From: Shewanella kaireitica
GTDB lineage: Bacteria > Pseudomonadota > Gammaproteobacteria > Enterobacterales > Shewanellaceae
Direction of reading: 5' to 3'
Assembly (NCBI RefSeq): GCF_023284045.1
Contig: NZ_JAKIKQ010000004.1
Location: 283,097-347,096 of the forward strand
DNA: 64,000 nt
The notes beneath the pieces are model-generated. The model had not been told where the DNA came from and made no database searches. It worked only from the letters and a program-made list of their open reading frames with translations. This document shows, piece by piece, positions 28,997-38,483 of the stretch. Every line of letters begins with the position of its first letter. The first letter of the stretch is position 1. Made by a program: the position numbers and the translations under genes.

Positions 28997-29708
28997 AGCG
29001 GCCGCGTATACTAGTTTAGATAATAAGACCTCTATCGTTGAACAGTATGCACCGCTAGTAAAAAGAATTGCCCATCATTTATTGGCGCGCTTACCGGCGT
29101 CAGTGCAGTTAGATGATTTGCTGCAAGCGGGTATGATGGGGCTGTTAGAGGCATCATCAAAGTTTGATGGCAGTAAAGGCGCGAAATTTGAAACCTTCGC
29201 AGGGATCAGAATTCGCGGCTCTATGTTAGATGAGATAAGACGTGGTGATTGGGTACCGCGATCAGTACATCGCAATCAGCGCCGAGTTGCGCAAGTGATT
29301 GATGAGCTAGGGCAAGAGCTTGGTCGTGATGCACGAGATCCAGAGATAGCAGAGCGATTAGAGATGTCGCTCGATGAGTATTACAGCATTCTAAATGATG
29401 TATCAGTGGGCAAAGTTGTTGGCATTGAAGATTTAGGTGTCGCGGTTGATGTGGTTAACCACGAAGACAATCATGATGATGTGGCTTATGAGTCGCTGGC
29501 TGAAGTTGAATTTCATTCAGCATTAGTGGCGGCGATAAAACTATTACCAGAACGTGATGCTCTGGTATTGTCACTGTATTACGATGAAGCATTAAATTTA
29601 AAAGAGATTGGGGCCATTCTTGAGGTCAGTGAGTCTAGAGTTAGCCAGATCCATAGTCAGGCGATGCTAAGACTCAAGGGTAAGCTCAAGCACTGGACGC
29701 AAGCATAA
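28989..29708 (+). CDS. fliA: Flagellar sigma factor FliA, sigma-28 (239 aa)
   Basis: Sigma factor for late genes such as flagellin. Regions 2 (YAPLVKRIAHHLLARLPASVQLDDLLQAGMMGLLEA, GAKFETFAGIRIRGSMLDEIRRGDW), 3 and 4 (KLLPERDALVLSLYYDEALNLKEIG with the helix-turn-helix ESRVSQIHSQAMLRLK) are complete. The start is GTG, 8 nt after AGAGGA, inside the end of flhG. It is the factor expected to read the promoter at 1316-1342. Confidence 0.97.
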   Translation: MNKAAAYTSLDNKTSIVEQYAPLVKRIAHHLLARLPASVQLDDLLQAGMMGLLEASSKFDGSKGAKFETFAGIRIRGSMLDEIRRGDWVPRSVHRNQRRVAQVIDELGQELGRDARDPEIAERLEMSLDEYYSILNDVSVGKVVGIEDLGVAVDVVNHEDNHDDVAYESLAEVEFHSALVAAIKLLPERDALVLSLYYDEALNLKEIGAILEVSESRVSQIHSQAMLRLKGKLKHWTQA

Positions 29709-29745
29709 CAATAAACACTAAAAAATAAGTTCCGCGGAGGAAACC

Positions 29746-30129
29746 TTGGACAAGAATATGAAGATTCTTGTTGTTGATGACTTTTCAACAATGAGACGTA
29801 TCATCAAGAACTTGTTGCGAGACTTGGGATTCAACAACACTCAAGAAGCAGATGACGGTTCAACAGCCTTACCTATGTTACAGAAGGGCGATTTTGATTT
29901 TGTCGTAACCGACTGGAACATGCCAGGAATGCAAGGTATTGATCTCTTAAAGGCGATACGTGCCGATGATGAGCTAAAACACTTACCTGTATTGATGGTA
30001 ACGGCTGAAGCGAAGCGTGAGCAGATTATTGCAGCAGCGCAAGCTGGTGTTAACGGTTACGTAGTTAAGCCTTTTACCGCAGCCACGCTTAAAGAAAAGC
30101 TAGATAAAATTTTCGAGCGACTAGGTTAA
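29746..30129 (+). CDS. cheY: Chemotaxis response regulator CheY (127 aa)
   Basis: Single receiver domain that carries the signal from CheA to FliM. It has the acidic pair D11/D12, phospho-acceptor D56 ([12 protein letters not shown]), the switch Thr in VTAEAK, and the conserved Lys in VVKPFT. The start is TTG, 5 nt after a strong GGAGG. Polar-flagellum CheYs begin like this one. Confidence 0.97.
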   Translation: MDKNMKILVVDDFSTMRRIIKNLLRDLGFNNTQEADDGSTALPMLQKGDFDFVVTDWNMPGMQGIDLLKAIRADDELKHLPVLMVTAEAKREQIIAAAQAGVNGYVVKPFTAATLKEKLDKIFERLG

Positions 30130-30142
30130 GCAAGGATGAGCA

Positions 30143-30880
30143 ATGCAGCAAGATACTTCAGGGCTCATTACTCTCGAGCAAGCTGAGAGCCTCGTCGCGT
30201 TACTTCGCGACGGCGAGCAAGCAAAAGCCGATGAATTGGTGAGAGAAATAGCCTCACCGATCCAAAAAGAACTCTTTGATGAAGTTGGCCGTCTAACCCG
30301 CCAGCTCCACAGCGCAATTGTAGACTTTCAAGTGGATAACCGCCTGATTGAACTTGCCAATACTGAAATCCCAGATGCTAAAGAGCGCTTGACCTACGTC
30401 ATTGATATGACGGAACAAGCAGCAAATAAGACCATGGATGCGGTAGAAGAGTGTTTACCTTTAGCTAATGCCTTAAGCAATAATATTCAAGCGGTAAAAC
30501 CTGCGTGGGATAAACTCATGCGCCGAGAGTTACCGCTGACTGAATTTAAAGCGTTATGCCATGATATTCAGCAATTTGTTGAAAGAAGCGAATCGGATGC
30601 GAACCGAGTAAGAGAACTTCTTAATCAAATATTGCTAGCACAAGATTTTCAAGATCTAACAGGCCAAATGATCCGCCGAGTGATTGATCTCGTCAGAGAA
30701 GTTGAGAACAGCTTAGTATCGATGTTGACAGTCTTTGGTGAGCAACCAGCAACTGCTGATGAAAGCGCACCATCGCGAGATGTTGAAGCCGAAGGTCCTA
30801 TTATGAACGCAGAAAAACGTCAGGATGTCGTGACGGGTCAAGATGAAGTTGACGATCTGCTTTCGAGTTTAGGTTTTTAA
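30143..30880 (+). CDS. cheZ: CheY phosphatase CheZ (245 aa)
   Basis: Dephosphorylates CheY-P. It is a long helical hairpin with the catalytic Gln motif AQDFQDLTGQMIRRVI (about 169-184). A flexible linker leads to the C-terminal CheY-binding peptide DEVDDLLSSLGF. The start has AAGGATGAG upstream. Confidence 0.96.
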   Translation: MQQDTSGLITLEQAESLVALLRDGEQAKADELVREIASPIQKELFDEVGRLTRQLHSAIVDFQVDNRLIELANTEIPDAKERLTYVIDMTEQAANKTMDAVEECLPLANALSNNIQAVKPAWDKLMRRELPLTEFKALCHDIQQFVERSESDANRVRELLNQILLAQDFQDLTGQMIRRVIDLVREVENSLVSMLTVFGEQPATADESAPSRDVEAEGPIMNAEKRQDVVTGQDEVDDLLSSLGF

Positions 30881-30893
30881 GGGAGTCAAAAGA

Positions 30894-33092
30894 ATGTCCT
30901 TTGATGTTGATGAAGAGATACTGCAGGACTTTTTGATTGAAGCTGGTGAAATTTTAGAGCTTCTACAGGAACAACTGGTCACGTTAGAAAATAATCCTGA
31001 CGATACCGATCTGCTTAACGCCATTTTTAGAGGCTTTCACACCGTAAAAGGTGGTGCAGGTTTCCTCAGCTTGACACCAATGGTTGATGTCTGCCACGAA
31101 GCAGAAAATACCTTCGATCTTTTGCGTACGGGCAAGCGAGATGTTAGCGCCAACTTGATGGATGTAATCCTGCAAGCTGTTGATGCTATTAACTCTATGT
31201 TCGCCGAAACTCAAGCCGGTCAACCTCAGTCCCCAGCAGATCCCGATTTGCTAGCGCAACTAAAAACACTCAGTGCTGGGCAATTGCTGCCGTCTGAGAT
31301 GGCAGATACTCAAGCGAGTGTTGCCGAAGTAGAAAGTGTCGCGGTAGTTGAAGAAGCACCCGTTGTGGAGCCGATTGCGCCACAAGCCCCCGTTGCTACG
31401 GAAACTGCCGATATGACCGCTGGCGGCAGTATCGATGACATCAATGACGCAGAATTTGAAGCATTACTCGATGCATTACACGGCAGTGGCAACGGACCAG
31501 GTGTTGATGCTCCGGCAGGTAATGTTGATGCTGCACAAAGTTCTGATGACATTACCGATGATGAGTTTGAATCTTTATTGGATGAGCTTCATGGCTCAGG
31601 CCAGTTTAAGGCGCCTGCTGCTCCGGCAGTGATTGAAGAATCTAATCATGTTGTTGACTCTGATGAGATAACCGATGACGAGTTTGAACGTTTACTTGAT
31701 GAGTTGCATGGTTCAGGTGCAGCACCTGCTGCGGTAAATGTAGATAAATCGGCAGAAGTTGAAACCACTGCTGCTCAAGCGCCAGTGGTTCAAGCGATCA
31801 CGACATCACAACAAAAATCCGTTACCGCTCCTGTTGCTAAAGCTGAAGTTAAGGCGGAAGCAAAGCCTGTTGCTAAATCAGCGCCCAAAGCCACAGGCAA
31901 TAATATGCCGCAAGCTGAAACAACAGTGCGCGTAGATACTTCAAGACTCGATCAGATCATGAACATGGTTGGTGAGTTGGTATTAGTTCGCAATCGATTA
32001 TTAAGTCTTGGGATCTCACGAGATGACGAAGAGATGTCGAAGGCTCTAGCCAATCTAGACCTAGTCACAGCCGATCTTCAAGGCGCAGTAATGAAAACCC
32101 GCATGCAGCCAATTAAGAAAGTATTTGGCCGTTTCCCGCGTGTTGTCAGAGATTTAGCTCGTAGCCTTAATAAAGAGATTGATCTTGTTATGGTGGGCGA
32201 AGATACCGACCTTGATAAGAACTTAGTTGAAGCGTTAGCTGATCCACTGGTGCATTTGGTGAGAAACTCAGTCGATCATGGCATTGAAATGCCTGATGAC
32301 CGTGAAGCTAGTGGAAAAACTCGTAGCGGAACGATTACGCTGTCAGCAAGCCAAGAAGGCGATCATATCCTACTCAAAATTGAGGATGATGGCGCAGGAA
32401 TGGATCCTGAACGGCTTAAAAATATCGCTATAGATCGCGGTGTGCTCGATGAAGATGCAGCAGCGCGTATGACCGACGAAGAAGCTTACAATTTGATCTT
32501 TGCGCCTGGTTTCTCAACCAAGGTCGAAATATCAGACATATCCGGTCGTGGTGTCGGAATGGACGTGGTTAAAACACGGATCACCCAGTTAAACGGCACC
32601 ATCTTTATCGACTCGCTTAAAGGCAAAGGCACGCGCTTAGAGATTAAAGTGCCATTAACCCTCGCTATCATGCCAACATTAATGGTTGAAGTGGCTGAGC
32701 AAGTGTTTGCATTGCCTCTGTCTAGCGTGAATGAAATATTCCACTTAGACCTGACTAAAACCAATGTGGTCGATGGTCAACTAACTGTCATTGTTCGTGA
32801 TAAAGCCGTACCGCTGTTTTATTTAGAGAGCTGGCTCACCCGAACTCAAACTGGCGGGATCCATGGAGATAGGCAGCATGGCCATGTGGTTATTGTGCAA
32901 TTAGGCACGATGCAGATAGGCTTTGTTGTTGATTCGCTTATAGGACAGGAAGAAGTGGTGATTAAACCACTCGGCACCTTGTTACATGGTACCCCAGGAA
33001 TGGCTGGGGCTACAATTACCTCCGACGGTGGTATCGCGCTGATTTTGGACGTTCCAGGATTACTAAAGCACTACGCACGCAATAAAGGCTAA
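30894..33092 (+). CDS. cheA: Chemotaxis histidine kinase CheA (732 aa)
   Basis: Kinase of the chemoreceptor array. Domains in order: HPt (1-105) with phospho-acceptor His49 in FHTVKGGAGF; a long linker in place of a recognisable P2 domain (about 130-345); dimerisation (about 345-410); HATPase (about 410-590, with N box LVHLVRNSVDHGIE, DDGAGMD and SGRGVGMDVV); and the CheW-like P5 domain to the end. The linker holds three near-identical acidic helical repeats at about 179-199, 217-236 and 256-275 (consensus DDITDDEFESLLDELHGSG). They resemble the CheY-binding C-terminus of CheZ and probably replace P2. Confidence 0.96.
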   Translation: MSFDVDEEILQDFLIEAGEILELLQEQLVTLENNPDDTDLLNAIFRGFHTVKGGAGFLSLTPMVDVCHEAENTFDLLRTGKRDVSANLMDVILQAVDAINSMFAETQAGQPQSPADPDLLAQLKTLSAGQLLPSEMADTQASVAEVESVAVVEEAPVVEPIAPQAPVATETADMTAGGSIDDINDAEFEALLDALHGSGNGPGVDAPAGNVDAAQSSDDITDDEFESLLDELHGSGQFKAPAAPAVIEESNHVVDSDEITDDEFERLLDELHGSGAAPAAVNVDKSAEVETTAAQAPVVQAITTSQQKSVTAPVAKAEVKAEAKPVAKSAPKATGNNMPQAETTVRVDTSRLDQIMNMVGELVLVRNRLLSLGISRDDEEMSKALANLDLVTADLQGAVMKTRMQPIKKVFGRFPRVVRDLARSLNKEIDLVMVGEDTDLDKNLVEALADPLVHLVRNSVDHGIEMPDDREASGKTRSGTITLSASQEGDHILLKIEDDGAGMDPERLKNIAIDRGVLDEDAAARMTDEEAYNLIFAPGFSTKVEISDISGRGVGMDVVKTRITQLNGTIFIDSLKGKGTRLEIKVPLTLAIMPTLMVEVAEQVFALPLSSVNEIFHLDLTKTNVVDGQLTVIVRDKAVPLFYLESWLTRTQTGGIHGDRQHGHVVIVQLGTMQIGFVVDSLIGQEEVVIKPLGTLLHGTPGMAGATITSDGGIALILDVPGLLKHYARNKG

Positions 33093-33105
33093 CGTCTTAT
33101 TGATG

Positions 33106-33142
33106 GGACAAGAAGAAAGTTTATTTTCGACTTGTCCTTTTT
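33106..33142 (+). terminator. Intrinsic terminator between cheA and cheB
   Basis: Stem GGACAAG / CTTGTCC with an inner GAAA/TTTC helix, followed by TTTTT. It would end or attenuate the flhA-cheA transcript before cheB. Confidence 0.65.
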
Positions 33143-33185
33143 ACGTGGTGCGAAAGCAGGAACCCCATGCGTTATAGGAATTTAA

Positions 33186-34328
33186 ATGGGCATTAAAGTA
33201 CTAGTTGTCGACGATTCAAGTTTTTTTCGGCGACGCGTTAGTGAGATTGTCAGTCAAGATCCAGAGTTAGAAGTGGTTGGCACTGCGGTCAATGGTGCAG
33301 AAGCTGTTAAGCTGGCGGCAGAACTTAAACCGCAAGTGATAACCATGGATATTGAGATGCCCGTGATGGACGGGATAACAGCGGTTAAGCAGATAATGGC
33401 CAGCAGTCCTGTGCCAATTTTAATGTTTTCATCATTAACCCACGATGGCGCCAAAGCAACGTTAGATGCGCTTGAAGCGGGTGCACTAGATTTTCTGCCC
33501 AAACGATTCGAAGACATTGCCACGAATAAAGACGACGCTATTGCATTATTGCAGCAGCGCATTAAAACATTAGGTCGGCGCCGTTTATTTAGGCCTTCTG
33601 TTCGTCCTTCATTAGCAACGGTAAAACCGCGAACAACTGCGGCTCAAACGGTGCCTTTAACCCGTGCAGCAGCTTCTAATGTACCTGTGCAGTCACAGCT
33701 GGCAGATAAACCGAGCAGTCGTTCGACCGCTGTTACTCGTGCAAGTGGTAAGAAGTATAAGGCTTTACTTATTGGTACCTCGACTGGCGGACCGGTAGCG
33801 CTGCAAAAAGTGTTAACCCAATTGCCGGCAAATTACCCGCACCCGATTTTACTTATTCAGCATATGCCTGCTGCATTTACTCCTACGTTTGCCACTCGTT
33901 TAAATAGCTTGTGCAAAATTGAAGTAAAAGAAGCACAAACTGGCGATCAACTACGTGCGGGATGCGCTTATCTGGCACCTGGCGGTATGCAGATGATGCT
34001 TGAGCGTAGCGGTAGTTTTGGTCGTATTAAAGTACTCGCTGGCAAACCAGAGATGAACTATAAACCCAGTGTTGATATCACCTTTGCGTCAGCATCTAAG
34101 TTATTGGGGGGTGATGTATTAGCGGTAGTGCTTACAGGTATGGGAGCAGACGGTCGCGAAGGCGCTCGTATGCTTAAAGCTGTTGGTGCCAACATTTGGG
34201 CGCAAGATGAAGCAAGCTGTGTGGTGTACGGTATGCCGCAAGCCGTGACAAATGCAGGTATAGCGACTAAATCGATTAGTATTGAGCAGATGGCTGAGTC
34301 AATCCTCAAAGAGACAGCACATGGCTAA
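33186..34328 (+). CDS. cheB: Chemotaxis methylesterase CheB (380 aa)
   Basis: Removes methyl groups from chemoreceptor glutamates and deamidates glutamines. The receiver domain (1-120) has D9/D10 and phospho-acceptor D55 ([12 protein letters not shown]). A variable linker follows (about 130-195). The esterase domain has the catalytic Ser in LIGTSTGGP, His in [17 protein letters not shown] and Asp in [13 protein letters not shown]. The last 8 nt overlap the next gene. Confidence 0.97.
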   Translation: MGIKVLVVDDSSFFRRRVSEIVSQDPELEVVGTAVNGAEAVKLAAELKPQVITMDIEMPVMDGITAVKQIMASSPVPILMFSSLTHDGAKATLDALEAGALDFLPKRFEDIATNKDDAIALLQQRIKTLGRRRLFRPSVRPSLATVKPRTTAAQTVPLTRAAASNVPVQSQLADKPSSRSTAVTRASGKKYKALLIGTSTGGPVALQKVLTQLPANYPHPILLIQHMPAAFTPTFATRLNSLCKIEVKEAQTGDQLRAGCAYLAPGGMQMMLERSGSFGRIKVLAGKPEMNYKPSVDITFASASKLLGGDVLAVVLTGMGADGREGARMLKAVGANIWAQDEASCVVYGMPQAVTNAGIATKSISIEQMAESILKETAHG

Positions 34329-35058
34329 TAAACAACGGCAATATGATTGTAAAGCTAACAGCAAAGGCGCGGTGAATACTGTGTCATTGTTGGTGATTTT
34401 TTTACTCAGTATTGCCGCTTTTGTTTTAGGCTCACTTTATTTTGAACTCAGATACAAGAACCAATTACTGTTAGATGAAGTGGCCGAGTTAAAAGATAGC
34501 CAAATATTGTTTATGGTACCCGATGAACAAGCTGAGGTCATGGCTAATTGGATGGCGGAAAACCCGGTGTTTGTAGAGTCATTTGTCGCTCGCGCTCGCG
34601 GGGGAGAGCTGACATCAATGCCAATCGGTGATGGCAGTGTTGAGCAGCTCATTCAAACCTCTATAGAGCAATCTGTTCACTCCGATGCCGCGAATAACCT
34701 TGCCACGGATAAGAAAAAAAATAGTCGCCCATTTGCTCCTTTATCTATTGATTCAGATGAAGCTACAGAACCGTCGAGTCACAATCTTTTAATGCAACAG
34801 GGTAACTCCTCTAACGCGAGCAGTGAGTTAGTTACGGCTAAGCTAAATGGCAAAAGGCAAGAGATTAATATAACTGAAGATAAAATGTTAATCGCGTCGA
34901 GTGATATGACAGAGCAAAGCCCCAATGGAGCGGCCGAGGAGATGACATACACTCTCCCAGACAAAGCGCAGATGGTTAACATTACTGAAGAGGGCGTTAA
35001 GTTAATAAGTCTGCCCCATGGCGGGATCAGGATCACAACTCGAGCGTTGGAAGAGTAG
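34321..35058 (+). CDS. Unknown membrane-anchored protein between cheB and parC (245 aa)
   Basis: I do not recognise a domain. It has a short, basic, cytoplasmic N-terminus, one membrane helix (about 19-41) and then a mostly polar, Ser/Asn/Glu-rich stretch. The final part contains two similar segments ([16 protein letters not shown] and [16 protein letters not shown]). ATG 34321 is preferred over the longer frame from 34282 because it overlaps the cheB stop by only 8 nt. The tight linkage suggests a role in, or co-regulation with, the chemosensory array, which is inference. Confidence 0.75.
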   Translation: MANKQRQYDCKANSKGAVNTVSLLVIFLLSIAAFVLGSLYFELRYKNQLLLDEVAELKDSQILFMVPDEQAEVMANWMAENPVFVESFVARARGGELTSMPIGDGSVEQLIQTSIEQSVHSDAANNLATDKKKNSRPFAPLSIDSDEATEPSSHNLLMQQGNSSNASSELVTAKLNGKRQEINITEDKMLIASSDMTEQSPNGAAEEMTYTLPDKAQMVNITEEGVKLISLPHGGIRITTRALEE

Positions 35059-35121
35059 CAGTTAGCTAAGTGTGAGTTAAAGTCTCTCAAAGACGGTGGC
35101 GTAGCCATCATAAGGATCATT

Positions 35122-35913
35122 TTGAAAATTTGGACCATAGCAAACCAGAAAGGCGGCGTTGGTAAGACAACGACTGTTGCTAGTTTAGCTGGCGCATTTA
35201 CCAAGCGTGGTAAACGAGTGCTCATGGTCGATACCGATCCTCATGCGTCATTAGGTTATTACTTGGGGATCGACAGTGAAGAGTTACCGAGCTCTTTGTA
35301 TGATCTGTTCTTAGCCAATACCAAGTTAACCAAAGACACTATTGGCAATTATATTGTGCCGACCAACGTGCCTGATCTCGATTTAATCCCTTCTACAATG
35401 GCATTAGCGACGTTAGACCGTAGTCTCGGGCATCAAGAAGGCATGGGGCTAATTTTAACTAAAGCGCTAGCGCTTTTAGAGGACCAATACGATGTGGTTC
35501 TTATCGATTGCCCGCCGGTTCTTGGCGTGTTAATGGTAAATGCGCTTGCAGCTAGCCAGCATATTATCGTGCCTGTTCAAACTGAGTTCTTGGCGATTAA
35601 AGGACTGGATAGAATGGTTAAAACCATGATCCTGATGGGACGTTCAAAGAAAGTCGAGTATAGCTATACAATCGTGCCAACCATGTTTGATAAAAGAACT
35701 CGTGCGGCCACAGCGGCCTTGGAACAGCTGAACCAAGATTATAAAAATAAGCTCTGGTCTGATGTTATTCCAGTAGATACTAAATTTAGAGATGCAAGTT
35801 TGAGCCATTTACCCGCTTCACATTACGCTCCGCGCAGCCGCGGCGTAAAAGCTTACGACAGACTACTCGATGACTTGCTTGCGAAGGACTTCTCCCATGT
35901 CAAAATTGGTTGA
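35122..35913 (+). CDS. parC: ParA-like polar chemotaxis ATPase ParC (263 aa)
   Basis: ParA/Soj family ATPase which in Vibrio positions chemotaxis arrays at the flagellated pole. Deviant Walker A is QKGGVGKTTTVASLAG (about 8-23), Walker A' is VDTDPHASLGYYLG, and the strand VVLIDCPPVLG contains the Walker B Asp. The start is TTG 8 nt from AAGGA, matching the family start (KIWTIANQKGG). It overlaps the next gene by 17 nt. Confidence 0.92.
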   Translation: MKIWTIANQKGGVGKTTTVASLAGAFTKRGKRVLMVDTDPHASLGYYLGIDSEELPSSLYDLFLANTKLTKDTIGNYIVPTNVPDLDLIPSTMALATLDRSLGHQEGMGLILTKALALLEDQYDVVLIDCPPVLGVLMVNALAASQHIIVPVQTEFLAIKGLDRMVKTMILMGRSKKVEYSYTIVPTMFDKRTRAATAALEQLNQDYKNKLWSDVIPVDTKFRDASLSHLPASHYAPRSRGVKAYDRLLDDLLAKDFSHVKIG

Positions 35914-36814
35914 TGACGCAGTCAGTGATTACTTCACTTTATTGTTAACTGACGATGCCGCTGAGGTCGCTTGTGTCGAACCAGTAATGCCAATGGCCAA
36001 AGGTCAGCCTTACAGGCAGCAGCAAGCTCAATCAAAGGCTGAAGTTAAAGAGTATGCGGTTAAAGAACGGGTCAGTAGCCAAGCGTTGGAACAACTGTTA
36101 GCGCCGGTATCTGCTGCCGAAAAAGAGCAAAGTTCAGTTGTGATTGAAAAGGTTGAAAAGGTTGAAAAACCTCAAACTAAAAAGGCCCAAGTTGAATCAA
36201 AAATACTTGGAGACAGCGACACCATAGCCGCGCTAGGTGATTCACTGGTCCAGGAGTCTGTGACGGAAGCGCCCAAAGCAGAAGTGATTGAGGATAATCA
36301 ATCGCTTAATCTTAAGCAGATTAAAAAGTCTTCGCCGCCTCCTAGCATTACAAAAGATTTGATAGAGCAATTGGATGACGAGTTTCAAGTGCTTTTCTTT
36401 AAAGTTGCTGGGCTAACGTTAGCAGTGCCTTTAGTGAGTTTAGGTGGCATCGTGAACCTTGAGCGCATAAATCACTTAATGGGGCGACCCAGTTGGTACT
36501 TAGGCGTACAGCAGCACCGAGAGTCTCAACTTAATGTGGTAGATACTTGCGCTTGGGTAATGCCTGAAAAATACGATGACTTAGCGCAAAACGTTAACTA
36601 TCAATATATTGTGGTACTGCAAGATAGTAGCTGGGGCTTAACCTGCGAGTCATTGGTTAACACGGTGAAAATACATAAGTCACAAGTTAATTGGCGCAGC
36701 CAAGCGGGCAAAAGACCTTGGCTTGCTGGGGTAGTAAAAGAGCAGATGTGCGGTATTTTAAATGTTGATGCGTTAATCGCTATGCTCGATTCAGGCCTTG
36801 GCAGTCAAGGCTAG
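35897..36814 (+). CDS. parP: CheW-domain protein ParP (305 aa)
   Basis: ParP couples CheA to ParC at the pole. A long, low-complexity, charged N-terminal region (1-155) contains a short KVE tripeptide repeat encoded by a 9-bp tandem repeat near 36148-36174. A CheW-like domain follows (about 160-305: FKVAGLTLAVPLVSLGGIV, WYLGVQQHRESQLNVVDT). ATG 35897 is 8 nt after AAGGA inside the parC end, and is preferred over the upstream in-frame start at 35870. Confidence 0.9.
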   Translation: MSKLVDDAVSDYFTLLLTDDAAEVACVEPVMPMAKGQPYRQQQAQSKAEVKEYAVKERVSSQALEQLLAPVSAAEKEQSSVVIEKVEKVEKPQTKKAQVESKILGDSDTIAALGDSLVQESVTEAPKAEVIEDNQSLNLKQIKKSSPPPSITKDLIEQLDDEFQVLFFKVAGLTLAVPLVSLGGIVNLERINHLMGRPSWYLGVQQHRESQLNVVDTCAWVMPEKYDDLAQNVNYQYIVVLQDSSWGLTCESLVNTVKIHKSQVNWRSQAGKRPWLAGVVKEQMCGILNVDALIAMLDSGLGSQG

Positions 36815-36963
36815 CTCTTGGTTACTAAGAGTCGCCAAGGTGCTAGGTTGGCAAAATTTGCAATTGCTCGTTTAGAAAAAATACCAAATGCCGATAAAGT
36901 GCATAGGTTTGTAGTATTTCGATATTAAAGTAATTGGTTTGAAGCGCATAGAAAGATATGCTT

Positions 36964-37134
36964 ATACCAATCATATTAATAGGTGTTCAGAAATAGCGCA
37001 GGAAAAACACTTGAGAACAAGGCAGGAATTTTTGATAAGTAGTTATTCTACAATTAAAATTTTTAACGACGTTATCGAGTATTTTAACAAGCTAGAGTGA
37101 GCAGTTATTTACTACGATTGGTATTAATATAATA
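36964..37134 (+). mobile_element. MITE-like element (171 bp) between parP and cheW
   Basis: Termini ATACCAAT / ATTGGTAT, flanked on both sides by TTA. The interior differs from the elements at 24267 and 42868 and carries GTAGTTATTCTAC with an AT-rich middle, so it is a second family sharing the same ends. The 359-bp gap has no gene. Confidence 0.7.
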
Positions 37135-37173
37135 TTTAAATAGATAGTCACAGAACTATTGATTGAGGCGATT

Positions 37174-37665
37174 ATGACAAGTTCAAATAGTGTAGCCGTA
37201 GCGGCTGGCAATGATGATGCAGTGTTACAATGGGTGACTTTCAAGCTAGATAATGAAACATATGGCATCAATGTGATGCAGGTTCAAGAAGTGCTGCGTT
37301 ACACCGAAATCGCACCTGTACCGGGTGCGCCGCATTACGTACTTGGGATTATCAATCTGCGTGGTAACGTTGTAACGGTTATCGACACGCGTTCTCGCTT
37401 TGGCCTAGCGTCTGCAGACGTCAACGATTCGACACGTATAGTAATCATCGAAGCTGAAAAACAAGTTATTGGTATTTTGGTTGATAGTGTTGCAGAAGTT
37501 GTCTATTTACGTCGGTCTGAAATTGATAATGCGCCAAATGTTGGCACAGAAGAAAGCGCTAAGTTTATTCAAGGCGTGAGTAATCGCGATAGCGAACTGT
37601 TGATCTTAGTTGACCTTGATAAGTTACTCTCTGATGAAGAGTGGATGGAACTGACACAGATCTAG
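37174..37665 (+). CDS. cheW: Chemotaxis adaptor CheW (163 aa)
   Basis: Couples receptors to CheA. It is a single CheW domain with the usual motifs (WVTFKLDNETYGINVMQVQEVLRY, VPGAPHYVLGIINLRGNVVTVIDTR and the closing ELLILVDLDKLL). ATG 37174, preceded by GAGG, is used rather than TTG 37159. A terminator follows at 37766. Confidence 0.97.
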   Translation: MTSSNSVAVAAGNDDAVLQWVTFKLDNETYGINVMQVQEVLRYTEIAPVPGAPHYVLGIINLRGNVVTVIDTRSRFGLASADVNDSTRIVIIEAEKQVIGILVDSVAEVVYLRRSEIDNAPNVGTEESAKFIQGVSNRDSELLILVDLDKLLSDEEWMELTQI

Positions 37666-37765
37666 TCGCGTACAGTTTAGGCTGTTTAAGCTGGGATGGA
37701 AAAGCTAAGACAGTCTAAATAAGTATAGGAAGCTAGAATAAAATTTTGGCGTCTGTGGGTCTACG

Positions 37766-37800
37766 AACGTTCCGCTAGCCTTAAGCGGGGCGTTTGTTTT
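37766..37800 (+). terminator. Intrinsic terminator after cheW
   Basis: An 11-bp stem (AACGTTCCGCT / AGCGGGGCGTT, two G-T pairs) with a 7-nt loop, followed by TGTTTT. Confidence 0.78.
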
Positions 37801-37847
37801 AGTTTTGCATGTTTGCCTTCACCCCCTTTAATTGAAAAGAGCCATAA

Positions 37848-38255
37848 ATGATTGCTGAAGAGATTTTAATCGGTACTGCGTTACTGTTTGTGGTGTTATC
37901 CATTGGCTCAGTTGTGCTTATCAGTAAGCAAGCTAAAAAGCTACGGGCGAAAGTCGAAGCGCTAACATTATTGGTCAAAGATGGCGATAAGCAAAGAGAA
38001 GCGGTAAAGCGTGAACTGCAAGAGCTTAGGAGTGGCACTATTGGGGTTGGCCGCAGGGTGCTGGAACTCGAAAAGAAGCTGCAGCAGCAAGATGCCAAGC
38101 TTGAAGAGACAAATCAGCAAGATCCACAAGCTAGATTGTATTCCAGAGCGATGAAAATGGTCGACTTAGGCGCAGGTATTGACGAGCTTATTCAAGAATG
38201 TGAATTGCCTAAGGCTGAAGCTGAGTTATTGATCCGCTTACATAGGAAGTCATAA
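37848..38255 (+). CDS. DUF2802 family protein (135 aa)
   Basis: Small membrane-anchored protein conserved at the end of polar flagellar and chemotaxis loci; its function is unknown. The N-terminal membrane helix is at about 7-26, a coiled coil at about 30-92 (basic/acidic heptads) and the conserved DUF2802 C-terminal helix pair at about 98-133 (YSRAMKMVDLGAGIDELIQECELPKAEAELLIRLH). The terminator upstream means it is probably a separate unit. Confidence 0.88.
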   Translation: MIAEEILIGTALLFVVLSIGSVVLISKQAKKLRAKVEALTLLVKDGDKQREAVKRELQELRSGTIGVGRRVLELEKKLQQQDAKLEETNQQDPQARLYSRAMKMVDLGAGIDELIQECELPKAEAELLIRLHRKS

Positions 38256-38358
38256 AGCCGCTGGTCATCTCACTTTGAAGGCGTTTCGCTTGTTGGAAAA
38301 CCAAGCGATTAATAGCAAGCAACGTTTTAGTGTCAGATGGTCACTTACGCATTTCTAG

Positions 38359-38407
38359 CACTTAACACTTAACACTCAGAACTCAGAACTCAGAACTTAG
38401 CACTTGA
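38359..38407 (+). repeat. Short imperfect 7-bp tandem repeat
   Basis: Runs of CACTTAA and ACTCAGA heptamers in the gap downstream of the DUF2802 gene (38256-38483). It is noncoding and resembles in style the CTAGAAC heptamers elsewhere in the window. Confidence 0.7.
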
Positions 38408-38483
38408 ACCTCTAATATTCACCCCAAACTTTTGTTACTGTATAGATATTGCTTGTTTGCCTAAGCATTTCTTTGCCGAGCCG

